Source of the DNA: Salinisphaera sp049568105
GTDB taxonomy: Bacteria; Pseudomonadota; Gammaproteobacteria; Nevskiales; Salinisphaeraceae
Assembly (NCBI RefSeq): GCF_049568105.1
Contig: NZ_CP145335.1
Location: 1,798,001-1,862,000 of the forward strand
Reading direction: 5' to 3'
DNA: 64,000 nucleotides
Shown here piece after piece: positions 17,690-26,294 of the stretch (position 1 is the stretch's first letter; every line of letters begins with the position of its first letter). A program made the translations under genes and the position numbers. The notes under the pieces are model-generated. The model did not search any database, was not told the origin of the DNA, and saw only the letters and a list, made by a program, of their open reading frames with translations.

Positions 17690-19110
17690 AGCTTGTCGGA
17701 CGCGTAGTGGGCCAGGCGCGAGCGCTCGCCCTGGGCCAGGGTCACATGGCCGGCGTGACGCCAATTGCGAAAGGCATCGACCACCCGCGTGAGCCCGGAG
17801 CTGTTTTCGGTCAGATACGGGGTGTCGATCTGGGCGAGATTGCCCAGGCAGACGAACTTGGTGCCCGGGCCGGCGCGGGTGATCAATGTCTTCATCTGCT
17901 TCGGGGTCAGGTTCTGGGCCTCGTCTAGGATCACGAAGCGCTCCAGGAAGGTTCGACCGCGCATGAAGTTGACCGAGCGAATCTTGATTCGGTTCGACAG
18001 CAGTTCGTTGGTTGCCGCGCGCTCCCATTCCGATACGCCGCCGGAACTGCCGGTCAAAACCTCGAGGTTGTCCATCAGTGCGCCCATCCAGGGCGTCATC
18101 TTTTCTTCCTCGGTGCCGGGCAGAAAGCCGATATCGTCGCCGACCGGCACGGTCACGCGGGTCATGATGATCTCGCGGTAACGGGCTTCGTCCAGCGTCT
18201 GGGACAGCGCCGCGGCCAGGGTCAGTAGCGTCTTGCCGGTGCCGGCTGCGCCCAGCAGGGTGACGATATCGATCTCTGGATCCATGAGCAGATTAAGCGC
18301 GAAATTCTGCTCGCGGTTGCGGGCATGTACGCCCCAGACATTGCGTTTGCCCTCGCGGTAATCTTCGGCGAGTTCGAGCAGGGCCTCGTCGCCTTCGATA
18401 TCGCGGGTGATCAGCTCGACGTCGTTCGGCCGATCGAAATAAAGCAGTTCGTTGACGTGCCAGTCGGCAACATCGCTACCGCGGACCTGGTAGTAGGTCT
18501 CGCCCATTTCCTGCCAGGAGTGCATGTCGTTGGCATGCTGATCCCAGAAGTCGTCCGGCAACGCCGCGCGACCGGTATACAGCAGATCCACGTCTTCGAC
18601 GACCTTGTCGTTGAAGTAGTCTTCGGCCTCGATCCCGATCACCGACGCCTTGATGCGCAGGTTGATGTCCTTGGACACCAATACGATCTCGGCGTTGCCC
18701 AGGATATTGCGCAGTGCGATCGCGCTCAGCAGGATCGAGTTGTCGGCCTTGCTGCCGGCCAGCGATGCCGGCAATTCACCGTCCGGTGGCTTGGTTTCGA
18801 AAAACAGCCGACCGGTGGCCGTAGGGGGCTGCTGGCCGTTGCCATTGTTGCGCGAGTCGGTCGCGATCACGCGCTGATTCAAGCTCAGGCCGGCCTCGAT
18901 ATCTTCGTGGCTATGGCCGGCGACCAGTTCATCGAGAAAACGGCTGGCCTGACGTACGTTGCGAGCAACTTCCGAGACGCCTTTCTTGCCGCCGTCCAAC
19001 TCTTCCAGAACGACCATGGGTATAAAGATGTCGTGTTCCTGAAAGCGGAACAGGGCGGTCGGATCGTGCATGAGCACGTTGGTATCGAGAACGAACACCC
19101 GGTCGGACAT
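17686..19110 (-). CDS. PIN-PhoH family ATPase / ribonuclease-like protein
   Basis: A 474-residue protein joining an N-terminal PIN domain (start VFVLDTNVLMHDP, acidic residues in VVLEEL and KADNSIL) to a C-terminal PhoH ATPase domain with Walker A LGAAGTGKTLL and Walker B FVILDEAQN. This PIN-PhoH architecture (YlaK-like) is known for RNA-directed ATPase and nuclease functions, but the physiological role is not settled. The ATG at 19110 starts directly at the PIN domain; a longer frame upstream is arginine-rich noise. The TAG stop lies within the CTAG duplication of the neighbouring inserted element. Confidence 0.9.
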   Translation of the reverse strand: MSDRVFVLDTNVLMHDPTALFRFQEHDIFIPMVVLEELDGGKKGVSEVARNVRQASRFLDELVAGHSHEDIEAGLSLNQRVIATDSRNNGNGQQPPTATGRLFFETKPPDGELPASLAGSKADNSILLSAIALRNILGNAEIVLVSKDINLRIKASVIGIEAEDYFNDKVVEDVDLLYTGRAALPDDFWDQHANDMHSWQEMGETYYQVRGSDVADWHVNELLYFDRPNDVELITRDIEGDEALLELAEDYREGKRNVWGVHARNREQNFALNLLMDPEIDIVTLLGAAGTGKTLLTLAAALSQTLDEARYREIIMTRVTVPVGDDIGFLPGTEEEKMTPWMGALMDNLEVLTGSSGGVSEWERAATNELLSNRIKIRSVNFMRGRTFLERFVILDEAQNLTPKQMKTLITRAGPGTKFVCLGNLAQIDTPYLTENSSGLTRVVDAFRNWRHAGHVTLAQGERSRLAHYASDKL

Positions 19111-19136
19111 AAGCTTTGGGCCTGGTTGGACGTGGT

Positions 19137-19610
19137 CTAGGCAGTCTCGAGAGCACGCACGGCCGACAATACCTCGTCGGCGTGGTCGGCAACCTTGACG
19201 CCGCGCCAAACATTGCGCACGACCCCGTCGCCGTCGATCACGAACGTGCTGCGTTCAATGCCGATATGGGTGCGACCGTACATGTTCTTTTCCTTGAGCA
19301 CATCGTAGTCCTTGCACATGCGCTCGTCGGCATCGCTGATCAGATCGAACGGAAAGCCGTGTTTGTCACGAAAGTTCTCATGCTTGCGCAACGAATCGCG
19401 GGATACGCCCACGATCTCCGCCCCGGCTGCGCGGAATGCCTCGTACTGGTCTCGAAACGCTTCGCCTTCCTGAATGCAGCCCGGCGTGTTGTCGCGAGGA
19501 TAGAAATACAGCACCAGCGTGTGGCCGGCGAAATCGGCTAGCGTCAGGGTTTTATCGCCGGTCGCCGCGGCCTTGAAATCGGGGGCATGGTCTTGGACTT
19601 CGACGCTCAT
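19137..19610 (-). CDS. bcp: Peroxiredoxin, Bcp/PrxQ family
   Basis: A thiol peroxidase that reduces hydrogen peroxide and organic hydroperoxides in the cytoplasm. The 157 residues have the peroxidatic site YPRDNTPGC (C45) and the Bcp-type VVRNVWRGVKV near the end. The resolving cysteine that E. coli Bcp has five residues later is absent: the sequence reads CIQEGEAF. The only other obvious cysteine is in DERMCKDY, so it may act as a one-Cys enzyme. The ATG at 19610 was preferred because longer upstream frames run into gcvR. It sits in the gcvR-bcp unit opposite dapA. Confidence 0.92.
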   Translation of the reverse strand: MSVEVQDHAPDFKAAATGDKTLTLADFAGHTLVLYFYPRDNTPGCIQEGEAFRDQYEAFRAAGAEIVGVSRDSLRKHENFRDKHGFPFDLISDADERMCKDYDVLKEKNMYGRTHIGIERSTFVIDGDGVVRNVWRGVKVADHADEVLSAVRALETA

Positions 19611-19626
19611 TTGCGGTCCGCCTTGG

Positions 19627-20166
19627 TTAGTTCTTGATGGGATCGAGCAGGCCGTCGGCATGCAGCTCGTCGCACACATCCATAAACGCATCGCGCAGGG
19701 TTTGCGGATGCTGGTTGAGTGGTACGTGCAACGATAAATGAACAGTACACATTTCGGCACCCGTCATGCCGGAGTGATACGTCTGTACGCTCGCCTCGTG
19801 GACCGCAACATCCTGATCGGTGAAGAAAGCCGTGAGTTCGGCCAGCAGCCGCGGTTGCTGCGGCGCGACGATTTCGGCGGCATAGGGGCGAAAATCGCGG
19901 GCCGGCTCGGCGGGCTGGGTATGTTCGAACTGGACTACCAAACCGAGGTGCTCGGCCAGTCCTGGTAGGGCGCTTTCCATCTTGCCCATGGCGCTCCAAT
20001 TACCGGCCAGCAGCAGTGCCGCGGAAAAATGATCGCCCAAAGGTGTGATCCGGCATTCGAGAATATCGCAGCCGCGGCGGCCGATCGCACGGATCAGGTC
20101 GTGAGCCAGCCGATCACGGCTGGTGCCAAGTGCCACGAGCGACAGATATTTCTTGATTTCCGGCAT
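19627..20166 (-). CDS. gcvR: GcvR-like ACT-domain regulator of glycine cleavage
   Basis: A 179-residue protein with two ACT-like halves: the first begins KKYLSLVALGTSRDRLAHDLIRA, the second near AEIVAPQQPRLLAELTAFF. GcvR proteins bind glycine and interact with GcvA to repress the glycine cleavage operon; they do not bind DNA themselves. The place between bcp and the divergent dapA is conserved in gammaproteobacteria. The stop is 16 bases from the bcp start, so the two are likely co-transcribed. The precise role here is inferred by family and context. Confidence 0.85.
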   Translation of the reverse strand: MPEIKKYLSLVALGTSRDRLAHDLIRAIGRRGCDILECRITPLGDHFSAALLLAGNWSAMGKMESALPGLAEHLGLVVQFEHTQPAEPARDFRPYAAEIVAPQQPRLLAELTAFFTDQDVAVHEASVQTYHSGMTGAEMCTVHLSLHVPLNQHPQTLRDAFMDVCDELHADGLLDPIKN

Positions 20167-20227
20167 GGACGACCCCGGTAGACTCTCGGCGTTGAAAAGC
20201 CGGGTATGTTAGCACCAACAAGGCGGG

Positions 20228-20257
20228 TACAATTCCGCGACCCCACGCGTGAGGAGG
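20228..20257 (+). promoter_or_regulatory. Likely -10 box and ribosome binding site of dapA
   Basis: TACAAT at 20228-20233 is a good -10 hexamer, but no clear -35 is seen at the right distance. GAGGAGG at 20251-20257 is followed after four bases by GTG, which supports a GTG start for dapA. Confidence 0.4.
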
Positions 20258-20261
20258 CACT

Positions 20262-21161
20262 GTGGCACTAGGTAAGGAATCGCTGGGCGGTAGCATGGTG
20301 GCGATCGTCACGCCCATGCATGCCGACGGCAGCGTCGACTGGCAGTCGCTGGAGCGGCTGATCAACTGGCATATCGAACAGGGCACCAACGGCATCGTCT
20401 CAGTTGGTACGACGGGCGAATCGGCGACCCTCGGCTTTCGCGAGCATGACGAGGTCATCGAGCGCACCGTAGAAATCGTCGATAAACGCATCCCCGTAAT
20501 CGCTGGCACTGGCGGCAACGCCACCGACGAAGCGATCCGTCTGACCCGGCATGCCAAGCGCGTCGGAGCCGATGCGAGCCTGCTGGTCTGCCCCTACTAC
20601 AACAAGCCGAGCCAGGAAGGTTTGTATCGCCACTTCCATGCCATCGCCATGGCTGTGGATATTCCGCAGATTCTCTATAACGTGCCCAGCCGTACCGGCG
20701 TGGATATGTTGCCGGAAACCGTGGCGCGTTTGTCGAGTATCGACAATATCGTTGCGCTCAAGGAAGCCAAAGGCTCGATCGAGCGCATTCATGCGCTGAT
20801 CGAACACGTCGGCGATGCCATGCATATCTATTCCGGCGACGACGGCACGGCCATGGAATCCATGTTGGTCGGTGGCAAAGGCAATATTTCGGTTGTGGCC
20901 AATGTGGTGCCGAATTTGATGAGCCGGATGTGCGCGGCTGCAATCGCCGGCGAACGCGAGGAGGCCGAGCGGCTCGACGCAGAAATGGCGCCGCTGCATT
21001 CTGCGTTGTTTTTCGAAGCCAATCCGATACCGGTGAAGTGGGCCCTACAAGAGATGGGCTGGATCGAGCCGGGAATTCGGTTGCCGCTGACCCCGCTAGC
21101 CGACCATTTCCACGACAGCGTTCGCGACGCACTCAAGCAGGTGGTCGGGGCCTATCGATAG
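20262..21161 (+). CDS. dapA: 4-hydroxy-tetrahydrodipicolinate synthase
   Basis: Condenses pyruvate with aspartate semialdehyde in lysine and diaminopimelate synthesis. The 299-residue TIM barrel has GTTGESATL, the tyrosine motif YNVPSRTGVD, and the Schiff-base lysine in IVALKEAKG. The start is GTG at 20262, supported by GAGGAGG four bases upstream; an ATG at 20295 would cut off the first beta strand region. Length is standard (292 in E. coli). In many relatives bamC follows; here the yjb exopolysaccharide operon follows. Confidence 0.95.
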   Translation: MALGKESLGGSMVAIVTPMHADGSVDWQSLERLINWHIEQGTNGIVSVGTTGESATLGFREHDEVIERTVEIVDKRIPVIAGTGGNATDEAIRLTRHAKRVGADASLLVCPYYNKPSQEGLYRHFHAIAMAVDIPQILYNVPSRTGVDMLPETVARLSSIDNIVALKEAKGSIERIHALIEHVGDAMHIYSGDDGTAMESMLVGGKGNISVVANVVPNLMSRMCAAAIAGEREEAERLDAEMAPLHSALFFEANPIPVKWALQEMGWIEPGIRLPLTPLADHFHDSVRDALKQVVGAYR

Positions 21162-21337
21162 TTGCGCAAAGCACGGCGATTTGTGATAAAAAGAGACTGA
21201 GCATTACACTAATATGCTCCGCTACGACCTGTGCCATAGGGGTTAAGGGGACAACTCTTGAAGTCTTTTTCGGTGAGTCGTAGTATTGGAAACGGTTTAT
21301 CCAGAGTAGTCTCCGCTACTACACGGGAGTAGATGAC

Positions 21338-21649
21338 ATGAAAAAGGTTTTGGCTGGAATTAGCATTGCGATGCTCGCGGCATCGCCCGTCGCTTTCGCG
21401 CAGAACGGCGCCAGCGGCGATAGCGAGCTGCAGTCGGGCGGTGCGGCTGGCACCGATAACGCGCAGACCTACACCTATGCCGCGCTGGCGGGTGTGAGTG
21501 CTGCCGCGGCCATCGGCGCTGCCTTCGCTATCTCGGACGACGACGATTCGAACGTCGATCTGGGCGGCAGTGGCACGACCGGCACCATCGGTGGCGGTAG
21601 TGGTACCAGTGGCACGAATGGTGGCGCCAGCGGCACCAGTGGCACGTAA
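21338..21649 (+). CDS. yjbE: YjbE-like small secreted exopolysaccharide protein
   Basis: A 103-residue protein with a signal peptide (MKKVLAGISIAMLAASPVAFA, cleavage near residue 21), a short hydrophobic stretch (about 46-66) followed by the acidic SDDDDS, and a Gly/Ser/Thr-rich tail with repeated SGT. Position directly before yjbF, yjbG and yjbH homologues and the composition fit YjbE, a small periplasmic protein of unknown activity from an operon linked to extracellular polysaccharide in E. coli. It is followed by a strong intrinsic terminator at 21695-21727. Assignment rests mainly on context. Confidence 0.7.
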   Translation: MKKVLAGISIAMLAASPVAFAQNGASGDSELQSGGAAGTDNAQTYTYAALAGVSAAAAIGAAFAISDDDDSNVDLGGSGTTGTIGGGSGTSGTNGGASGTSGT

Positions 21650-21694
21650 TAGCTGACGCAGAACTAGCTGGTGTTGTTTAGAACTCCAGCCATC

Positions 21695-21727
21695 AAAATG
21701 GGCCGCTTTCGGGCGGCCCATTTTTTT
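21695..21727 (+). terminator. Intrinsic terminator between yjbE and yjbF, overlapping the yjbF start
   Basis: AAAATGGGCCGC at 21695-21706 and its complement at 21713-21724 make a 12-bp stem with a six-base loop, ending in a seven-T run (21721-21727). The likely ATG of yjbF (21698-21700) is inside the left arm. The hairpin would therefore both stop transcription after yjbE and hide the next start codon in read-through transcripts. Confidence 0.85.
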
Positions 21728-22366
21728 GGTCTTGCGGTTTGCATCGGAGTCGTCCTTTTAAGTGGATGCAGCCTTTCGCGCAGCCCTCTGTGGGCGACGT
21801 TGGGTAGCTTTGTGCCTATTCATAAGGACGTCTCCGACGATGCAAAAAAGATCTCCTACGCCTCGATCGATCTGTCGCTAGGTAGAAGAGGCGGTCTGTT
21901 GATTTTGGCCGAGCAGAAAGACGGCTTGACGTTCTGGCAGACCGGCCGGGATGAAGTGGTCGTTTTGAACCATGGGTATCTACAGGCCACGTCGGGATTG
22001 ACCCCCCGTCTCGAGATGAGCCAAGCATTCGACGCGCAAGGACGCCCTGTCTCAATGAAGTCGGTAGCGGGGCAGGCAGAATTTGTCGTGCGACGTTCAT
22101 GGGTCGATGACAAGGGTGTGCGCCGAGCCGGTCAGGCCCAGGCACGCTGGTCATGTCAGTCTCAAACTCAGTCGGTAAAGCTTCCTCTAACGACACGCGA
22201 TCTTTATAAGTGTGTGGAAACGTTAGATTGGGAGCACAAGGGCGACACGCGGTCGGTATACTGGCGCGACACAGACGGACACGTCTGGAAAGCGGACGTG
22301 GCTGCCTGGCCCGGTGGGCCAGAGGTGCGTTGGCAGGTTGCGCGACCGTGGTGGCCTTTGAGCTAA
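21698..22366 (+). CDS. yjbF: YjbF/GfcB family outer membrane lipoprotein
   Basis: A lipoprotein of 222 residues with a lipobox LLSGC after a hydrophobic leader (FFGLAVCIGVV). The body is soluble and rich in beta strands, with the family-like ending VRWQVARPWW. GfcB/YjbF proteins belong to group 4 capsule and yjb exopolysaccharide systems; their biochemical role is unclear. The ATG at 21698 gives a compact signal peptide but lies within the terminator stem; a GTG at 21671 would add nine residues. No good ribosome binding site precedes either. It is followed by yjbG after 64 bases. Confidence 0.78.
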   Translation: MGRFRAAHFFGLAVCIGVVLLSGCSLSRSPLWATLGSFVPIHKDVSDDAKKISYASIDLSLGRRGGLLILAEQKDGLTFWQTGRDEVVVLNHGYLQATSGLTPRLEMSQAFDAQGRPVSMKSVAGQAEFVVRRSWVDDKGVRRAGQAQARWSCQSQTQSVKLPLTTRDLYKCVETLDWEHKGDTRSVYWRDTDGHVWKADVAAWPGGPEVRWQVARPWWPLS

Positions 22367-22430
22367 CTGCGGCCGCTGTTCGAGCAGCCAAGCGTTCGGC
22401 GCTGGGCTTAAAGGGGCCGCTAATTCGGGA

Positions 22431-23195
22431 ATGGCGAGAATGTGGCAAAAATGTCTGATTGCCGCGGCACTTTGTTGCGCGCCGCTGACGACTCTCCAGG
22501 CGCAAACTACGGCGCCCGTGCAGCCAAAGGCATCATTGATCGACGCATGGTTGTCACTGCCTAACGTAGGCGAGATCGCCTGGCCCTACGCTTATATGCG
22601 TGCCAGTAACACGAGCGATAGCCAAAAAGCGCATCGCGCAGACCTGTTCGAGCAATTTGAACAGTTGCGCTGGCGTTTGAACGATGGGGGGTATTCACAG
22701 CTTGCTAACGCTATAAGCAGCTGGAAAAACGAACTGTTAAAGACGGATGACTATCGGCAGCCGGGCGACTGGTCGCCGAGTTGGCTGATGTCGCATCCCA
22801 ACAAGCGCCCCCCGGTTTCGCGTATCGCTGCGATCGGCTATTGCGACGCGCCTAATACGATTCGAGTTTGGGATGCGGTCGGGGTGCATCGTCGGAATTG
22901 GCAGCCAGGCATCCGCTTATCCGATCTTCTCGAAGAAGACGAAAATTTATCCGGCGGTAGCACTGACGAAGTGGCGCTGGTCTGGCCTCGTGGGGATATC
23001 GATCACTATGGCGTGGCCGCTTGGAATTATGCGGATACCGAATTGACGCCCGGTACGAATATCATCGGGGCAATCGATCTCAAGGGGGCGGTTTTCCCAT
23101 GGATGCGTGATGCAATAGCCGGTCTTCTGGCGCATACCCCGGTGGGTGAGAACTGTCGAGATATCCCGCTGGGTCAAGGGGCTGAGAATGGTTGA
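22431..23195 (+). CDS. yjbG: YjbG/GfcC family periplasmic polysaccharide protein
   Basis: A 254-residue exported protein: signal peptide at about 4-24 (KCLIAAALCCAPLTTLQAQ), then a domain with WLSLPNVGEIAWPYAYMR and later VWPRGDIDHYGVAAWN, features of the GfcC/YjbG capsule family (beta-grasp periplasmic proteins). The start may be ATG 22431 or ATG 22440; both keep the signal peptide. The 3' end overlaps the yjbH start by eight bases. Function in polymer secretion is inferred from the family. Confidence 0.78.
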   Translation: MARMWQKCLIAAALCCAPLTTLQAQTTAPVQPKASLIDAWLSLPNVGEIAWPYAYMRASNTSDSQKAHRADLFEQFEQLRWRLNDGGYSQLANAISSWKNELLKTDDYRQPGDWSPSWLMSHPNKRPPVSRIAAIGYCDAPNTIRVWDAVGVHRRNWQPGIRLSDLLEEDENLSGGSTDEVALVWPRGDIDHYGVAAWNYADTELTPGTNIIGAIDLKGAVFPWMRDAIAGLLAHTPVGENCRDIPLGQGAENG

Positions 23196-25332
23196 GTCGG
23201 GTATGGGAGGGCGCCGCTATTGGCTGCGTCTGACGGCATTATCTTGTGTTGTGATATTGCCCATAGTCGTTCGACCGGTGACCGCTGCAGAGAAGACGGG
23301 CGACCTCCCGGTATTTCAGGCCGATTATGGGGGCACAGGGCTGTTAGAGACGCCTACGGCGCGAGCGGCCGATGCGGGCAGTTTCTTTTTCAACTTCAGT
23401 CACATCGACCCCTATACAAATTACTCATTTAGTTTTCAGCCTTTCTCTTGGTTGCAGGCAGGATTTCGATACACCTCTGTATCCGGCCGACAATTTAACT
23501 CGTTCACTCCGGATCGTGACTATCTGGATAAAGGCGTCGATTTGAAACTAACGCCGATTAAAGAAAGCCGCTATATGCCGGAAGTCGCGCTAGGGTTTCG
23601 CGATCTCGGTGGTACTGGGTTGTTCAGTAGTGAGTACCTCGTGGCGAATAAGCGCTGGTACAACTTGGATTTTAGTTTGGGTATCGCTTGGGGGTATTTA
23701 GGGAGCCGTGGGGACCTGGGCAATCCGCTGGGGGTGTTCAGTAGCCGTTTCGACGATCGACAGAGCACGTCCGGAACCGGCGATTTCAATTTGGACTCAT
23801 GGTTTTCCGGGCGCCCATCCCTGTTTGGCGGCATTCAGTACACGACGCCCTGGCGGCCCTTGACTTTGCAGGTGGAATACGACGGTAACGACTACGACAG
23901 CGAGCCGCTCGGACTCAACATCGAGCAAGATCTTCCTGTTAATTTCGGCGCCCGGTTGCGGGTCAATGACAATCTGACGCTTTCGGCCGCCTACGAGCGG
24001 GGCGATAAGCTCATGCTGGGTGCAACGCTGGGCGTGAATTTGGCGCATCTGACCCAGCCGAAATCGGATCCGGCGCCGGTGCTGCCTAAGCAGAGCGATG
24101 ACAATCAGCCTGCGTCCTGGTCGCAGGTGGCCGAGCAGCTGAACAACAACGCTGGCATTTCGGCGAGTCGGATCTCGAAACGAGGCGACACCCTCGTAAT
24201 TGATGGCGTGTCAACCAAGTATCGTCATCTGGCGCAATCCGAACTGCGTGGCAATCGTATTCTGCACAATGCGGCCAGCAGCGATATCAGCTCTTTCGAA
24301 TATCGCTGGCAGGCGGGCGGTTTCTTCCTGCGTGACGACAAACTACCGCGCGATCCGCTGCCTACGAATCCGCTGCTCGTGAATCCGGCTAGCCCGTTCG
24401 CGGATCTCGATTATCGCCGCGGCGTGATTGCCTCCAATCAATCGGGCAACGCTAAAGGCATCGAGCCGACCGAGACCTTGTACGAAAAATCCGTTCGTGG
24501 GCTGTCTTATAACTTCGGGCCCGGGCTGAATTATAACTATGGCGGCCCGGACGGTCTGTTGTACCAGGTACTCGCGCGCGCCAGCCTGGAGTATCGAACC
24601 GATCAGAAGGGCTGGGCCAGCGCCTCGGTGGCTTATTCGCTGTTCGATAATCTCGACAACTTCAACTACGTCGCACCAAGTGAGCTCCCGCGCGTACGCA
24701 GTGACGTGGTTCGCTATCTCGACCATACCGATCTGGGCGTCTATAACCTGCAGTACACGCGCACCGCTCGGTTGTCGGACAATGTCTTCGGCATGGCCTA
24801 TGGCGGGCTGCTCGAGCAGATGTATGGCGGTGGCGGCGGTGAAGTGCTGTATCGCCCGTTCGATAGCAATGTTGCCTTCGGCGCCGATATCAACTGGGTC
24901 AAGAAGCGCGACTACGATACCCAGTTCGGCTTCCAGGATTACTCGACCGTCGAAGGCCATGCCACGGCCTATATCCAGACGGGGATCGAGAATATTCTGG
25001 CCCGAATCAGTGTCGGTCGCTATCTCGCCAAGGACTATGGCACAACGATTGATCTGTCCAAGACCTTCGATTCGGGGGTGACTTTGGGCGCCTATGCCGT
25101 ATTTACATCGGCCGGCGATAAATACGGTGAAGGCAGTTTCAACAAGGGCATCTATCTGTCGATGCCACTGGATATCTTCTTCACGAAGTCTTCGCGCAGT
25201 CATGTCACGGCACGTTATACGCCGTTGACCCGGGATGGCGGAGCCTCTTTGAATCGACGGTATTCGCTGTACTCACTGACCGAAAGTCGCGATCTGAATC
25301 GCTACTGGGATGGCTTCGAAACGGACGAATAG
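23188..25332 (+). CDS. yjbH: YjbH/GfcD family outer membrane exopolysaccharide protein
   Basis: A 714-residue YjbH family protein, predicted to form an outer membrane beta barrel. After a leader (LTALSCVVILPIVV) the mature part starts YGGTGLLETPTARAADAGSF, the family hallmark, with FNFSHIDPY and QPFSWLQAGFRYT shortly after. The second half again has barrel-like alternation and ends with the YSLYSLTES region. The ATG at 23188 has AAGGGG nine bases upstream and overlaps yjbG by eight bases. It probably works with YjbFG in export or assembly of a polysaccharide separate from the Wzy polymer further right. Confidence 0.85.
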   Translation: MVESGMGGRRYWLRLTALSCVVILPIVVRPVTAAEKTGDLPVFQADYGGTGLLETPTARAADAGSFFFNFSHIDPYTNYSFSFQPFSWLQAGFRYTSVSGRQFNSFTPDRDYLDKGVDLKLTPIKESRYMPEVALGFRDLGGTGLFSSEYLVANKRWYNLDFSLGIAWGYLGSRGDLGNPLGVFSSRFDDRQSTSGTGDFNLDSWFSGRPSLFGGIQYTTPWRPLTLQVEYDGNDYDSEPLGLNIEQDLPVNFGARLRVNDNLTLSAAYERGDKLMLGATLGVNLAHLTQPKSDPAPVLPKQSDDNQPASWSQVAEQLNNNAGISASRISKRGDTLVIDGVSTKYRHLAQSELRGNRILHNAASSDISSFEYRWQAGGFFLRDDKLPRDPLPTNPLLVNPASPFADLDYRRGVIASNQSGNAKGIEPTETLYEKSVRGLSYNFGPGLNYNYGGPDGLLYQVLARASLEYRTDQKGWASASVAYSLFDNLDNFNYVAPSELPRVRSDVVRYLDHTDLGVYNLQYTRTARLSDNVFGMAYGGLLEQMYGGGGGEVLYRPFDSNVAFGADINWVKKRDYDTQFGFQDYSTVEGHATAYIQTGIENILARISVGRYLAKDYGTTIDLSKTFDSGVTLGAYAVFTSAGDKYGEGSFNKGIYLSMPLDIFFTKSSRSHVTARYTPLTRDGGASLNRRYSLYSLTESRDLNRYWDGFETDE

Positions 25333-25413
25333 GATTCGGCATGTCGCATCTGCAATGGCATTACAGGCGCCGATCGGCCCATGCGACACTTCGTTTCTTC
25401 CAAGGATGATGCA

Positions 25414-25764
25414 ATGAAAAACATCGATATCCATAAGGCGCGAACGGCGTCCCGCTCTATCGTGGGTAGTGGAGTCGCCGTGGTACTGGCTGCGGCTTTG
25501 ACAGGCTGCGCGGGCACGCCTGATTGTTTTAAGAATCAAAGCTATACGGACGCGCAAACGTTTCCTAAGCTGAAGAATACGGCCGGTTTGAGCGTGCCCG
25601 CCTCAGACCCCGATATGCAGATTCCTGCGGTTTCGGGGGGTCCTGTTGCGGCTTACAAGGCGTCGCCGCAAGGCACAGACTCCGAAAATCCGCAGTCGCG
25701 CTGTCTAACTACGCCGCCGCCTTTGAGCCCATCCCGTGACTCGGACGCAGCAGGCCAGTCGTAG
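25414..25764 (+). CDS. Small lipoprotein of unknown function
   Basis: A 116-residue protein with a long N-region, a hydrophobic stretch and a lipobox (VVLAAALTGC), followed by a hydrophilic, proline-rich tail that ends in SRDSDAAGQS. I do not recognise the family. The ATG at 25414 is preferred over 25381 because AAGGAT lies eight bases upstream. It follows yjbH by 81 bases on the same strand and may be the last gene of the yjb operon. Confidence 0.6.
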   Translation: MKNIDIHKARTASRSIVGSGVAVVLAAALTGCAGTPDCFKNQSYTDAQTFPKLKNTAGLSVPASDPDMQIPAVSGGPVAAYKASPQGTDSENPQSRCLTTPPPLSPSRDSDAAGQS

Positions 25765-25901
25765 ACCGTTCAGCTTTCGAGGGGATTTTAATGAGTGCTA
25801 TGTCTGTTCGTTGAAGAGCAAGTCAGTTACACTTCGCGCCCGCTTACGGCATCGGGTGTAATGATGCCGAATCTGATCGAGCGTTAAGCTTTATGATCAG
25901 G

Positions 25902-25907
25902 TACAAT
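25902..25907 (+). promoter_or_regulatory. Likely -10 box of tRNA-Ser
   Basis: TACAAT lies 17 bases before the mature tRNA 5' end, a suitable distance for a short leader. The -35 region is not obvious. Confidence 0.4.
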
Positions 25908-25924
25908 TTGCAGCCGCTTTTGAT

Positions 25925-26015
<91 letters not shown>

Positions 26016-26020
26016 ACAAA

Positions 26021-26048
26021 ACGTTCCCAGGTCAATAGTCGGGAACGT
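26021..26048 (+). terminator. Hairpin between tRNA-Ser and 4.5S RNA
   Basis: ACGTTCCC at 26021-26028 pairs with GGGAACGT at 26041-26048; GACTTTTCT follows. It could terminate the tRNA transcript or be a processing site in a shared tRNA-4.5S precursor, since only 11 bases remain before the 4.5S RNA. Confidence 0.5.
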
Positions 26049-26058
26049 GACTTTTCTA

Positions 26059-26174
26059 GGGTGGCCCACGTCGGTGCCCCCGCGACGATATGCCGTTAAC
26101 CCCGTCAGGCCCGGAAGGGAGCAGCGGTAGCGGCGGACTCGGGCGCCGGGGTGTCGCTGGCGTGGGCCACCACC
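26059..26174 (+). ncRNA. ffs: 4.5S RNA, signal recognition particle RNA
   Basis: The RNA scaffold of the bacterial signal recognition particle, binding Ffh. The conserved Ffh-binding core GTCAGGCCCGGAAGGGAGCAGC-like motif begins at 26104, with the GGAA tetraloop at 26113-26116. The outer stem pairs GGTGGCCCACG (from 26060) with CGTGGGCCACC (to 26171). A TTTT run follows at 26175-26178. Total about 116 bases, close to E. coli 4.5S (114). The place just before dnaX is common in gammaproteobacteria. End positions are approximate by a few bases. Confidence 0.95.
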
Positions 26175-26294
26175 TTTTCGCTTGAAACGCGACACGCGCA
26201 ACGCGATAGTTAGGCTACGTCGCCGTATTTCATATCGGGCAGTCCGCATCATGACGCAAGCGCCTTCGCCATTTCGCGCAATCGCTCGCCCCGC

